Below, piece after piece: positions 1 through 8,972 of a stretch of DNA of 64,000 nucleotides. The DNA comes from Microbacterium maritypicum (GTDB lineage Bacteria; Actinomycetota; Actinomycetes; Actinomycetales; Microbacteriaceae): positions 3,472,001-3,536,000 of the forward strand of contig NZ_CP168030.1 in the NCBI RefSeq assembly GCF_041529975.1, given 5' to 3'. A program made the position numbers and the translations under genes. Position 1 is the stretch's first letter. Every line of letters starts with the position of its first letter. Below the pieces are notes generated by a model. That model was not told the DNA's origin. It saw nothing but the letters and a program-made list of their open reading frames with translations, and did no database searches.

Positions 1-2157
1 CTGCACCAGCACCGCGGTCGAGCCCGCCGCGGCGAAGCGGTACGCCGGATAGGTCGGCAGCGGGAACTCGCCCCAGCCGCCCTCGGCCTCGCGTCCGCGC
101 ACGGTCGTGCCGTACTGCCCGGCGCTACGGGAGGAGTCGAGCCCGGCGCCGTCGACGGGCACCAGCACCCGGAGCCGGTGATCGGAGGCGGTGTTCACGT
201 AGTCGATGCCGACGCGCAGGAAGCCCTCGCCCTCGCGCAGCTCGATCGTGGTCTCGGTCACCAGCGGCACCGTCGCGGTCGAGCGCCGCCGGTCCGCGTC
301 CAGGCGCTCCGGCAGGTCGTAGACCCGGCGGATGCGGATGCGACCGCGCAGCGGCCCCTCCTCGAGCACGGTCACCTCGACCGACGAGGGCGCCGAGACG
401 GCGGATGCCGCATCGGCCGGACCGTAGTTGTACGAGTCGCCGCAGTCGCCGTCGTCGACGAGAGCGAGCGCGCCGTCGATCGACGAGCCGTCCGCGCCGT
501 CGATGCGGACGGTGCCGTCGGCGTTCACGGTCGCGGTCAGCGCCCCGTTCGAGAGCGATCCGGACGTCACGGTGACCGCGTCGGCCGATGACGGCGCCGT
601 GGTCTCGCCGACCGCGGCGAGCGCGAGCCCGTCGACGTCGACGGCCAGGAGCGCCCGGTGCCGAGGGTCGGCGATGGTCTCGACGTGCCAGACATCGTCG
701 CCCGCGGCATCCGCGGCGACGCGCCCCTCGAGCTCCACGGTGAAGGTCGCCAGGTCCCACACGCCCTGCGGGCTCTCGGCGACCTGGAAGCGCAGCGACC
801 GCTCACCCCACTCGTAGCCGTTGATCTGCTGGCCGAAGAGCTCGCGGCCGTGGATGCGGCGGAGGATCTTCGGCAGGTCGGCCGTGCGCATCCGCTCGTC
901 GCCGAGGACGGTGGTCAGCGGGTCGAGCAGCTGCACGCCCGCGGAGAGGGAGCCCGCGTCGACCCCGTGCAGCGTGACCTCGACCTGCGCGCGCCGCGCG
1001 AAGCCCGAGGGGTTGAACACCAGGTGCTGCGCGGGCGAGACGGCAGCCGAGACGTCGCGGAGCACGGTGTCGATCACGCCGCGGGCGATGTGGCCGGCGG
1101 TGTGGATGCGCGTGCCCACCTGCTCGGCCGTCGCATCGACGCCGCATCCGGTCACGGAGTCGTGCGCGGTGCTCTCCACGATGCGGTACCAGGCCGTGTC
1201 GAAGAACGAGCGGTGGTCGCGGGTGCCGTACATCAGGTCGAGGCGCTCGGCGGCGGTGAGCGCCTGCTCGGAGCGGGCCATCTCGCGCTTGAGGTTCGTG
1301 CGGATGGAGAAGACGCCGGGGAGGAGGTTGCCGCGGGCGTGCGAGCGCATCTCACCGTGCACCTGCGGGAGGGCGGCGAGGGTGGCGGCGTCCGTCGCGT
1401 AGCGGGCGAGGTGACCGTCGAGCGTCGCGATCGAGAGGTGCGGTTCGCGCCCGCCCGCGTCGTAGTCGCGGATGACCTCGGCGAGATCCTCGGGCGGCGC
1501 CGAGTGGTCGGTGCCCAGCATCGCGAGTACCGGGTCGTCACCGTACCAGGATGCGGTGCGGGCGGCGTAGTCGGGGGCGAGTTCGGGCAGCTGCCCCGGC
1601 AGGGCGAACATGTCGAGTCCGTTGCCGTAGCCGTCGAAGAGGTACTCGCACCGCACGGCGTCTCCATTGGGGGCGACCCAGGAGAAGGCGTGCTCGGCGA
1701 TGTCGGCGGGGACGCCGCGCCAGAGGGCGCTGTGACGGATGCCGAAGCCGGACAGGATCTGCGGCATCTGGGCCGCGTGGCCGAACATGTCGGGGAGGTA
1801 GCCGACGGGCATCGTGCGTCCGAGGCGGGCGCTCGCGGCGCGGCCGAGCTCGAGGTTGCGGATGATCGTCTCGCCGTCGCAGCCGAACTCGTCGAGGAGG
1901 ATGAGGAACGGGCCGACGCTGAGCTGCTCCCGCTCGACCAGTGCCACGACCCGGTCGCGCATGTCCGGGCGCATCTCGAGGTAGTCCTCGATCGCCGCGG
2001 CCTGCCCGTCGAGCGTGAACCGGTACTCCGGCTCCGCCTCGAGGATGCCGATCAGCCGGTCGAGCATGTGCACCAGGCGCAGACGGAACACATCGTGCGG
2101 CTCGTACCACTCGCGGTCCCAGTGGGTGTGGGGGACGACGACGATCTCACTGGTCAC
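1..2157 (-). CDS. GH38 alpha-mannosidase, C-terminus cut off by window edge
   Basis: Retaining alpha-mannosidase of glycoside hydrolase family 38, releasing mannose from alpha-mannosides, probably in the cytoplasm because no signal peptide is seen. The first residues read VTSEIVVVPHTHWDREWY, the HxHxDxEW zinc-binding start of the family. LLDEFGCDGETIIRNLELG (about residue 90) carries the expected nucleophile region, and YLPDMFGHAAQMPQIL follows. I see about 719 codons; the family is usually about 900-1050 residues, so the missing part is the C-terminal beta-sandwich. The GTG start at 2155-2157 has AGGAG nine bases upstream. It is the last visible gene of the operon that starts near 9877, 49 bases after the PHP hydrolase. 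Family assignment is firm; the natural glycan is not known. Confidence 0.9.
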   Translation of the reverse strand, partial: MTSEIVVVPHTHWDREWYEPHDVFRLRLVHMLDRLIGILEAEPEYRFTLDGQAAAIEDYLEMRPDMRDRVVALVEREQLSVGPFLILLDEFGCDGETIIRNLELGRAASARLGRTMPVGYLPDMFGHAAQMPQILSGFGIRHSALWRGVPADIAEHAFSWVAPNGDAVRCEYLFDGYGNGLDMFALPGQLPELAPDYAARTASWYGDDPVLAMLGTDHSAPPEDLAEVIRDYDAGGREPHLSIATLDGHLARYATDAATLAALPQVHGEMRSHARGNLLPGVFSIRTNLKREMARSEQALTAAERLDLMYGTRDHRSFFDTAWYRIVESTAHDSVTGCGVDATAEQVGTRIHTAGHIARGVIDTVLRDVSAAVSPAQHLVFNPSGFARRAQVEVTLHGVDAGSLSAGVQLLDPLTTVLGDERMRTADLPKILRRIHGRELFGQQINGYEWGERSLRFQVAESPQGVWDLATFTVELEGRVAADAAGDDVWHVETIADPRHRALLAVDVDGLALAAVGETTAPSSADAVTVTSGSLSNGALTATVNADGTVRIDGADGSSIDGALALVDDGDCGDSYNYGPADAASAVSAPSSVEVTVLEEGPLRGRIRIRRVYDLPERLDADRRRSTATVPLVTETTIELREGEGFLRVGIDYVNTASDHRLRVLVPVDGAGLDSSRSAGQYGTTVRGREAEGGWGEFPLPTYPAYRFAAAGSTAVLVQ

Positions 2158-2206
2158 GGGCGGGGACTCCTGATTCTCTGGGGGAAGGTGTGGGGCGTGC
2201 GGCCGG

Positions 2207-3463
2207 TCAGGCGCACAGGGCGGCGATGCTGCGGTCGGGGTGCAGCAGGTAGTGGGGGCCGGCGGAGCGCGCGGCCGGGAACGCGACGCGATCGCCGCGC
2301 ACCGAGCGGCGCTCGCCGGCGCCGTCGACGAGGATCAGACCGTCGGCATCGATGGCGAGCAGTTCGTCCTCGATGCGCAGGAGCACGGGGGCGGTGAAGA
2401 GGTCCGGTGCGGTGAGCCCGTCGCGCACGGTCACCCCGCCCATGATGGCGGTGCGCCCGGCGGCGACTCCGGCGAGGATCGCCTCGGGCGAGGCGTCCTC
2501 CGCCGCGACCCAGGTCGTCGGGGTGCCCGGGCCGACGCCCTGGCTCTGCATGTGGAAGTCGGCGCCGCCGAGGAGCACGGCATCCTTGTCCCACCTCTCG
2601 TGGAAGGCGAGCGGCGAGGTCGCGATGAGCTCCCGATACCAGGTCGAGTGCCACAGCTCGATCGCCCGCGGGGCGCGCTCCAGCGGATGCAGCCACGAGC
2701 AGTCGCCCGAGATCGGGTGGTTCACGCTGAGCACACCGCCGCGGCGCTCGACCTCGTCGACCCACTCCTGCGCGGGGCGGCGGAAGTCGATCCAGCCGAT
2801 GTCTCCGAAGGCGTTCGCGTGACCGCGGTGCGTGGTCACCTCCTGCCCGGGGAGCAGCGTGATGGAGTGCTGCATCCCGACAGCCGGGAGGTGCGCGTGG
2901 TGGCTGGTGGTGTTGTGGTCGGTGACGGCGAGGAAGTCGAGCCCGACCCTCGCGCCCAGTGCGGCGAGCCCCGAGATGCTCTCGCGGCCGTCGGAGTGGA
3001 GGGTGTGGGCGTGGAAGTCCCCGGCGAACCAGCGCAGGCCGGCGGGCGCCGGGAGGTTTCTCGAACTCCCCCGCGTGACCCCGGTCACGGGGGCCGCATC
3101 CGGTCCGTGATCGATCGTCGACTCCGCGGGGAGCGAGATCTCGACCGTGATGTCGGCGCCGCCGGCGCTCAGCCGGTGCACGCCGAGGATCACGTTCCAC
3201 TCGCCCTCCTCGGGACGCCCCGGCAGGTACCCGGGCGTGGCGTCGTCGGTGCGGATCACGTACGCGGTCCGCGCTCCGCCCGACCATCCGCGCCACCCTG
3301 CGGCGCCCTCGCAGCCGAGGTCGATCACCGCCGCCTCGCTGTCGTAGGAGATGCGCACCTCGAGCGAGTCGGTGCCCGCGGGCACGTCGAACGGCACCCG
3401 CACGTAGCGGTCGGCGTTCTGGATCTCGTGGGTGAGGTGCAGGGTGGTGCGGATGGGGCTCAT
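2207..3463 (-). CDS. CehA/McbA-type PHP-domain metallohydrolase
   Basis: 418 residues. The N-terminal ~150 residues look like an all-beta domain. A PHP-type metal centre follows: DFHAHTLHSDGRES (about residue 167), VTDHNTTSHHAH, HPISGDCSWLH and GADFHMQSQGVG supply the His/Asp ligands. Related CehA/McbA proteins hydrolyse esters, carbamates or phosphate esters, so the exact bond cut cannot be read from sequence. No signal peptide is seen, so it should be cytoplasmic. Its ATG overlaps the stop of the importer ATPase (TGATG), and the alpha-mannosidase follows, so it probably removes a substituent from the imported glycan or acts on a breakdown product. Confidence is high for the fold and low for the substrate. 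Confidence 0.8.
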   Translation of the reverse strand: MSPIRTTLHLTHEIQNADRYVRVPFDVPAGTDSLEVRISYDSEAAVIDLGCEGAAGWRGWSGGARTAYVIRTDDATPGYLPGRPEEGEWNVILGVHRLSAGGADITVEISLPAESTIDHGPDAAPVTGVTRGSSRNLPAPAGLRWFAGDFHAHTLHSDGRESISGLAALGARVGLDFLAVTDHNTTSHHAHLPAVGMQHSITLLPGQEVTTHRGHANAFGDIGWIDFRRPAQEWVDEVERRGGVLSVNHPISGDCSWLHPLERAPRAIELWHSTWYRELIATSPLAFHERWDKDAVLLGGADFHMQSQGVGPGTPTTWVAAEDASPEAILAGVAAGRTAIMGGVTVRDGLTAPDLFTAPVLLRIEDELLAIDADGLILVDGAGERRSVRGDRVAFPAARSAGPHYLLHPDRSIAALCA

Positions 3464-4536
3464 CAGCCGATCCGCTCGGTGCTCTCGGCGTCGAACAGCA
3501 GCACACGGTGGAGCTGCGGGACGATCCAGCCGCGGTCGCCCGGCGCCGGCTCCTGCTCCTCGGGCACGACGACCTGCAACTTGTGCTCCCCCGCACTCAC
3601 GAGCACCAGGCTCGTCGCACCGAGGGTCTCGGTCACGACGACCTCGGCGGCGATACCGCCCTCGACGGGCTCGGTCGACCAGCGCAGGTACTCGGGACGG
3701 ATGCCCCAGATCACGGTCTGGCCGTCGTGCGGGGCGGCCGCGGCTTCGGTGGGCACGGCCACGTCGGACTCACCGATCCGCACGGTTCCGCCCGAGACCG
3801 CGGTCTCGAGCAGGTTCATCGGCACCGAGCCGATGAACCCCGCGACGAAGGTGTTGTTCGGGCGGTGGAAGATCTCGCGCGGCGAGCCGATCTGCTGCAG
3901 CTTGCCGGACTTCATGACCGCGATCCGGTCGGCGAGCGCGAGCGCCTCGGCCTGGTCGTGGGTCACGAACACGGTCGTGACGCCCAGGTCGCGCTGCAGC
4001 TCCTTGAGGAACGTGCGCGCCTCGAGGCGCAGGCGGGCATCGAGGTTCGACAGCGGCTCGTCGAGCAGCAGCACGTCTGGCCGGGTCGCGACGGCGCGGG
4101 CGAGCGCCACGCGCTGCTGCTGGCCGCCGGAGAGCTGGCCGGGGCGGCGCTCGATGAGTCCGTTCAGCGACAGCCCGTTCGCGACCGACTCGGCCGTGGT
4201 GCGACGCTCGGCCTTCCCCACGCGGCGGATCCGCAGCGGGTAGGCGATGTTGTCGCCCACGTCCATGTGCGGGAACAGCGCGTAGTCCTGGAAGACCATC
4301 GCGACGCCGCGCTCGCCCGGCTCCGCGTTCGTGACGTCTTTCTCGCCGATCGTGAGCTTTCCGGAGGTGATGCTCTCCAGCCCCGCGATCGACCGCAGCA
4401 GCGTGGTCTTCCCGCAGCCGGAGGGGCCGAGGAGCGCGAAGAACTCGCCGTCCGCGATCTCGACGTCGACACTGTCGACGCCGCGCACCCCGCCGGGGTA
4501 CTCCTTGACGAGTTCGGTTGCAATGATGGCGGCCAT
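3463..4536 (-). CDS. ugpC: Sugar ABC importer ATPase (MalK/UgpC/MsmX type)
   Basis: 357 residues. Energises the importer formed with the two permeases and the binding protein upstream. Walker A is GPSGCGKTTLLRS (about residue 38), the signature is LSGGQQQRVALARA, and Walker B is DVLLLDEPLSNLDARLR with the H-loop FVTHDQAEAL. The C-terminal ~120 residues form the TOBE-type regulatory domain of carbohydrate ATPases. The start at 4534-4536 overlaps the stop of the upstream permease by one base (TGATG), so a longer reading to 5274 is rejected as a shadow. Many Gram-positives share one such ATPase among several importers; here the operon brings its own. The symbol is by family only. Confidence 0.92.
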   Translation of the reverse strand: MAAIIATELVKEYPGGVRGVDSVDVEIADGEFFALLGPSGCGKTTLLRSIAGLESITSGKLTIGEKDVTNAEPGERGVAMVFQDYALFPHMDVGDNIAYPLRIRRVGKAERRTTAESVANGLSLNGLIERRPGQLSGGQQQRVALARAVATRPDVLLLDEPLSNLDARLRLEARTFLKELQRDLGVTTVFVTHDQAEALALADRIAVMKSGKLQQIGSPREIFHRPNNTFVAGFIGSVPMNLLETAVSGGTVRIGESDVAVPTEAAAAPHDGQTVIWGIRPEYLRWSTEPVEGGIAAEVVVTETLGATSLVLVSAGEHKLQVVVPEEQEPAPGDRGWIVPQLHRVLLFDAESTERIG

Positions 4537-5390
4537 CAGGACTTGATCCCTCCGTGGAAGCGGAAACCGTAGCGACGGTTCACAAAGAAGTAGATGAGCA
4601 GGACAGGCACCGAGAACACCAGCGAGAACGCCGAGATCAGTCGGAGGTCGGCCTGGCCGCTCTCGGTGTAGAAGGTGTACATGAGCACGGCGGCCGGCTG
4701 CATGTCGGGCGTGCGCAGCAGCAGGAACGGAACGAGGAAGTTGCCCCAGACCTGCACGATCGTCCAGATCGCGATGAACGCGAGACCCGGGCGGGCGATC
4801 GGCACCACGATGTCCTTGAGGATGCGGAACGGGCCGGCGCCGTACAGCCGCGCCGACTCCTCGTACGACTTCGGGATCGAGTCCATGAAGTCCTTGAGGA
4901 TGAAGATCACCGTCGGTAGGATCCCGCCCGCCAGCACCAGGATGACGCCGACGTGCGTGTTGATCAGCTGCAGCTGGTTGATGAGCTGGAACGTCGGCAC
5001 CATGGCCGCCGTCCCCGTCACGATCGACGAGAGCAGCAGCAGACCGTAGAGGATGCCGTCGCGGCCGGGGATGCTGATCCGGCTCATCGCATACGACGCC
5101 AGGGCGCCGAGGACGATCACGAGCGCCATGGTGCCGACGCCGAGGATCAGCGAGTTGAGGATCGACTTCATCGCGTACGGGTTCTCGACCAGCCGCGCGA
5201 AGTTGTCGAGCGTCCAGTCCGGCCACGACACCGTCAGCGACGGGGTCGCGTCGAACGGAGCCAGGATCAGCCACACCATCGGCAGCGCGAAGAACAGCGA
5301 CACGATGACGAGCACGACCGTGAACAGGATCCGCGAGACGAAGTGGGTCACCGAGCGGTCGCGCACGACCGTCTTGATGGTGGTCATCAT
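4536..5390 (-). CDS. Sugar ABC transporter permease, MalG type
   Basis: 284 residues, six predicted membrane segments, the first at about residues 20-40. The cytoplasmic EAA loop reads DSIPKSYEESARLYGAGPF, the contact site for the ATPase. This is the second permease of a carbohydrate CUT1-type importer. Its ATG overlaps the stop of the upstream permease by four bases (ATGA) and its stop overlaps the ATPase start, so the three are translationally coupled. Substrate is not readable from the permease; context suggests a mannose-containing oligosaccharide. Confidence 0.92.
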   Translation of the reverse strand: MMTTIKTVVRDRSVTHFVSRILFTVVLVIVSLFFALPMVWLILAPFDATPSLTVSWPDWTLDNFARLVENPYAMKSILNSLILGVGTMALVIVLGALASYAMSRISIPGRDGILYGLLLLSSIVTGTAAMVPTFQLINQLQLINTHVGVILVLAGGILPTVIFILKDFMDSIPKSYEESARLYGAGPFRILKDIVVPIARPGLAFIAIWTIVQVWGNFLVPFLLLRTPDMQPAAVLMYTFYTESGQADLRLISAFSLVFSVPVLLIYFFVNRRYGFRFHGGIKS

Positions 5391-6340
5391 GAGGTCACCT
5401 TCTTCTTCTTGGTGCTCTTACCCCGCGAGACGCGCGTGTACATCAGCGCGATCACGAGGTTGATGAGGAGCATGATGAGCGAGATCGCTGCACCGAGACC
5501 CAGCTGCCCGCCGGGGATGGCGGTCTGGTAGATGTACACCGACAGGATGTCGGTCTGACCGTTCGGCCCGCCCGCGGTGAGCAGGTAGGGCGTGAAGGTG
5601 TTGAACGTCCACAGCGTGATCAGCAGGGTGTTGGTCAGCAGGTGGCCCTTGATGTTGGGCAGGATCACGTCGCGCAGCTGCTGCCACGTGTTGGCACCGA
5701 CCATGCGCGCGCTCTCAAGCTGCGACGGCGGCACGGCGCTGATCGCCGAGGAGAACAGCTGCATCGAGAACGCGGTCCCGACCCAGATGTTGAAGATGAT
5801 GATGCACTCCATCGGGTGCTCGATCAGCCACGCCGCCCCCTCGGTGCCGAGGAGGGAGTTCAGGGTGCCGGTGCGCCGATCCAGGAGCGCGAGCCAGAGG
5901 AACGAGGCGACCGAGGCGGGGATGACCCAGGCGGCGAGCACGAGCGTCTCGATGAAGGTCTTCACCCCCGCACGCACGTTGCGCAACATCCAGGCCAGCG
6001 CGAAGCCGAGGATCGTCTGCCCGATGATGCCCGAGACGAGCACGAAGACGAGCGTGAGCCACAGCGAGTTCCAGAAGCGCGGATCGTTGAGAGCCGTGGA
6101 GAAGTTGTCCAGGCCGATGAACTCCGGGTTGGCGGCGGCGAAGCCGGTCAACCGGTAGTTGGTCATGCCGAGGTAGACGGTCCAGATCGCCGGGAAGAGG
6201 AGGAACAGGCCGATCAGGAGCAGACCGGGCGCCGCGAAGAGCGTGGCCCTGGCCCGACCGAGACCCGCGACATCCTCTGCGCGGCGCCGGCGGGGAGTGG
6301 TGACGCTCCCCGCCGGCATCGTTGCTTGCGTCATGGTCAC
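5387..6340 (-). CDS. Sugar ABC transporter permease, MalF/UgpA type
   Basis: 317 residues. A basic N-terminus (PRRRRAEDVAG) is followed by six membrane segments, the first at about residues 33-55 (LFAAPGLLLIGLFLLFPAIW). The EAA loop is AVPPSQLESARMVGANTWQQ. The C-terminus is strongly basic (STKKKKVTS). It forms the heterodimeric channel with the next gene. The start overlaps the binding-protein stop by four bases. An ATG at codon 3 (MTMTQ) is an equally possible start. Confidence 0.92.
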   Translation of the reverse strand: MTMTQATMPAGSVTTPRRRRAEDVAGLGRARATLFAAPGLLLIGLFLLFPAIWTVYLGMTNYRLTGFAAANPEFIGLDNFSTALNDPRFWNSLWLTLVFVLVSGIIGQTILGFALAWMLRNVRAGVKTFIETLVLAAWVIPASVASFLWLALLDRRTGTLNSLLGTEGAAWLIEHPMECIIIFNIWVGTAFSMQLFSSAISAVPPSQLESARMVGANTWQQLRDVILPNIKGHLLTNTLLITLWTFNTFTPYLLTAGGPNGQTDILSVYIYQTAIPGGQLGLGAAISLIMLLINLVIALMYTRVSRGKSTKKKKVTS

Positions 6341-7746
6341 TCGGAGATCGCGTCCGGACCCACGACGCCTTCGAGACCACGGACGTAGGTCTTCAGTGCA
6401 TCGTCGACCGAGGTTCCGGTGGCGACGTCGAGCGTGGCCTGCTGCAGCAGCACCGACACCTGCGGGTAGGCCGCGAGTCCCGGACGGTAGGCCGTGATCG
6501 GCAGCACCTCTTCGCTGACGAAGGTGAGCATCGGGTCGGAGGAGAGCAGCTTCTCGTTCACGTCGTTGCGGGGCGAGATCGCCAGGGTGCCGGCGGCACG
6601 CGCCTCATACGCCTCGGGAGAGTTCATGAAGGCGAGCAGCTCCCACGCGAGTTCGGCGTGCTTCGAGTTGGGGTTGAGCACACGACCGGTTCCGCCGGAC
6701 ATCGAGACGAAGTCCTGACCGTCGATGCCCTCGCCGGGCTCGACCGCCGGGATCTTGGCGTAGCCGACGGCGCTGTCCCGGTCGACCATGGGGGCGGTTC
6801 CCACACCCTCCTCGGGGTTGATCACGGAGCGCCAGAAGTAGTCGCCCTCGAGCAGGATGCCGATCTTGCCCTCGGCGAAGAGCTGGAACGAGGTGTCGCG
6901 TCCCGAGGCCTCCTGCTGGAGGACCGGGTCGCCGAGGCCCTCGTCGACGTAGATGGTCTCGTAGAGGTCGAGCGCCTTCTCCATGCCGTCGGTCGCGCCG
7001 ATCCACTTGCCGTCCTCGTAGACCTGCTCGCCGGTGCCGACCAGCATGGGCAGCAGCCCCTGCATGGTGGTCGCCTCGCCCATCGCCGTGCCGGCGTTGA
7101 GCTGGATCGGGGTGACGCCGTCGAGCTTCTTGAGGTCGCGCGACGCGTCGAGGATGTCGTCCCAGCTCTCGGGAGCCCAGTCCTCGTCGAGCCCCGCCTG
7201 CGCGAAGAGATCCTTGTTGTAGTAGAGCACGCGGCCGTCGGCGCCCTGCGGCACCCCGTAGCGGTCGCCGTCGAACGAGAGGGCGTTCTGCACGGCATCC
7301 GGGATCTGCGCCCAGCCGTCCCAGTCGTCGACCGCGTCTCCGCCGACGTCGGCGAGCGGCTTGATGTACCCGGCCTCGGCGAACTCGCCGACCCAGATGC
7401 CGTCCATGCCGATGATGTCGGCGCCCTTGCCCGACTGCAGGTCGAGGGCGATCTTGGTCTTGTAGTCCTCGTCGTCGACGCCCTGGGGCTGGAACTCGAC
7501 GGTGACGTCCTTGTCCTCCGCCTTCATGGCCTTCTCGAACTCGGGGATGACCCAGTCGGCGATCCAATCCGCCTCGGCGGCGTTCTTGCCGCCGGTGATG
7601 GAGTTGGTCGTGAGGGTGAGGGTGACCGGTCCGGATTCCTCCTCGGCCTCCGGCTCTGATCCTCCGGAGCAGCCGGCGAGGACGACCGCACCGACAGTGG
7701 TGAGGGCGAACGCCGCAAGAAGGCGGCGCTTTCCATTCGTGACCAT
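6337..7746 (-). CDS. Sugar-binding lipoprotein of the ABC importer
   Basis: 469 residues. A lipoprotein signal peptide has a basic start (MVTNGKRR), a hydrophobic core and lipobox VLAGC with Cys26, so the protein is anchored to the outer face of the membrane. The mature N-terminus is acidic (SEPEAEEES). The rest is a family 1 extracellular solute-binding protein (RYGVPQGADGRVLYYNKDLF, ILLEGDYFWRSV). It captures the sugar for the permeases downstream. The start at 7744-7746 gives a canonical signal peptide and has AGAAAGG about eight bases upstream; a reading extended to 8175 is rejected. There are 62 bases to the upstream dehydrogenase gene, enough for an extra promoter or processing site, though none is obvious. 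Confidence 0.93.
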   Translation of the reverse strand: MVTNGKRRLLAAFALTTVGAVVLAGCSGGSEPEAEEESGPVTLTLTTNSITGGKNAAEADWIADWVIPEFEKAMKAEDKDVTVEFQPQGVDDEDYKTKIALDLQSGKGADIIGMDGIWVGEFAEAGYIKPLADVGGDAVDDWDGWAQIPDAVQNALSFDGDRYGVPQGADGRVLYYNKDLFAQAGLDEDWAPESWDDILDASRDLKKLDGVTPIQLNAGTAMGEATTMQGLLPMLVGTGEQVYEDGKWIGATDGMEKALDLYETIYVDEGLGDPVLQQEASGRDTSFQLFAEGKIGILLEGDYFWRSVINPEEGVGTAPMVDRDSAVGYAKIPAVEPGEGIDGQDFVSMSGGTGRVLNPNSKHAELAWELLAFMNSPEAYEARAAGTLAISPRNDVNEKLLSSDPMLTFVSEEVLPITAYRPGLAAYPQVSVLLQQATLDVATGTSVDDALKTYVRGLEGVVGPDAISE

Positions 7747-7808
7747 TTCTGGACCTTTCTGTGTCGCTGATCGCCGAGCGGATGCCGCTCGGTCTCGGGT
7801 GGGGGTGA

Positions 7809-8972
7809 CTACTGCGCGGCTTCGGCGCTCGGGTCGAGTGCGAAGCCCTTCGAGAGCGCGAGCGCGCGGATCATCCGCTGCCCGACGCGCACATCGGCGA
7901 TCGACTCCTCGACGCTCGCCCCGTCGGGGCGCTCGCCGCGGACCAGTGCCGCCAGCGCGAACAGCTCGTTCTCGAAAGCCTCTTGCTGCATCCAGCGCGA
8001 TTCGCTCACGCGGATGCCCAGCTCCGGGTGGTTCTCGGTCACACGGAGGATCGTGGGGAGGTTGGTCACATACGGCACCCCGAAGACGAGCTCGATCGAG
8101 CCGGTCTCGTGGTGGAAGGTGACGGTCTCCTGGTAGTCGGGGTAGGCGTCGATGTAGTGCCAGTCGAGCGTCCACGGTGTCTCGTCACGGGCGAGCGCAC
8201 CGCGCAGGTGGACCGACCCGGGCATCTTCCGCCCCCAGTGCTGCGCGAAGTCCACGTCGCCCAGACCCCCGACGAGCATGCGCAGCAGTCCGACGTCGTG
8301 GACGATCGAGCCGAGCACGACGTTCGTGTAGAGCGCGCGCAGGTCGACGGGGAGGTCGGAGCCGACGGCCGAGTCGACGATCGCCGACGTGGCGTCGATC
8401 AGCGACGCGAGGGTGTCACGGGAGACGTCGCCGGTGGGTGCCGCGAGGCGGGCGTACGCGAGCTGGGAACCGTCCAGCGGGTGCATCACCTGCACGCTCA
8501 CCGCGCGCAGGTCGACGTCGGCGAGGAGCTCCTTCGCTCGGAGCGATGCGAGGTCGTACTCCTTCATGTAGCCAACGCGCACCCAGTCGCGCAGATCGAT
8601 ACCCGTCTCGGCGGCGTGGGCGGCGAGCGCGTCGAGCTCGGCGAGCGAGTAGGCGAGGGGCTTCTCGGCGAGCACCCGGATGTCGGCTCGCACCAGGCGC
8701 AGCGTGTCGCCGGCGTGAGAGCCCGTGGTGGCGAGGATGGCGGCGTCGATCACGAGCGCGCCCTCGTCCTTCGCGGCGATCAGGGCGTCGACGGACGAGA
8801 ACCGACGGTCGTCGGCGACCCCGTAGCGGGCGGCCATGTCGGCGGTGCGCTCGGCGGAGAGGTCGACGAGGGCGGCGATCTCGAAGCTCTCGGCGTTCCG
8901 GCGCAGCAGCGGCAGGTGGACGCTCTGGCTGATCGCTCCCAGTCCGATGACGGCGACGCGCGTGACGCTCAT
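7809..8972 (-). CDS. Gfo/Idh/MocA family NAD(P)-dependent oxidoreductase
   Basis: 387 residues. The N-terminal Rossmann domain begins VAVIGLGAISQSVHLPLL. The conserved EKPLAYSLAE motif at about residue 95 carries the family's cofactor-binding and catalytic lysine. The C-terminal alpha/beta domain includes SIVHDVGLLRMLVGGLGDV, resembling the HDxxLLR signature. These enzymes oxidise or reduce sugar or inositol hydroxyls. The stop lies 62 bases before the binding protein, and the start overlaps the isomerase gene by four bases. Together with that isomerase it probably processes the imported sugar. Function beyond family is inference. Confidence 0.9.
   Translation of the reverse strand: MSVTRVAVIGLGAISQSVHLPLLRRNAESFEIAALVDLSAERTADMAARYGVADDRRFSSVDALIAAKDEGALVIDAAILATTGSHAGDTLRLVRADIRVLAEKPLAYSLAELDALAAHAAETGIDLRDWVRVGYMKEYDLASLRAKELLADVDLRAVSVQVMHPLDGSQLAYARLAAPTGDVSRDTLASLIDATSAIVDSAVGSDLPVDLRALYTNVVLGSIVHDVGLLRMLVGGLGDVDFAQHWGRKMPGSVHLRGALARDETPWTLDWHYIDAYPDYQETVTFHHETGSIELVFGVPYVTNLPTILRVTENHPELGIRVSESRWMQQEAFENELFALAALVRGERPDGASVEESIADVRVGQRMIRALALSKGFALDPSAEAAQ

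Noticed and set aside
658..2397. 579-codon plus-strand frame
   Set aside because: Antisense to the GH38 mannosidase, whose zinc-site and nucleophile motifs are clear on the minus strand.
2240..4243. 667-codon plus-strand frame
   Set aside because: Antisense shadow of the PHP hydrolase and importer ATPase; no motif.
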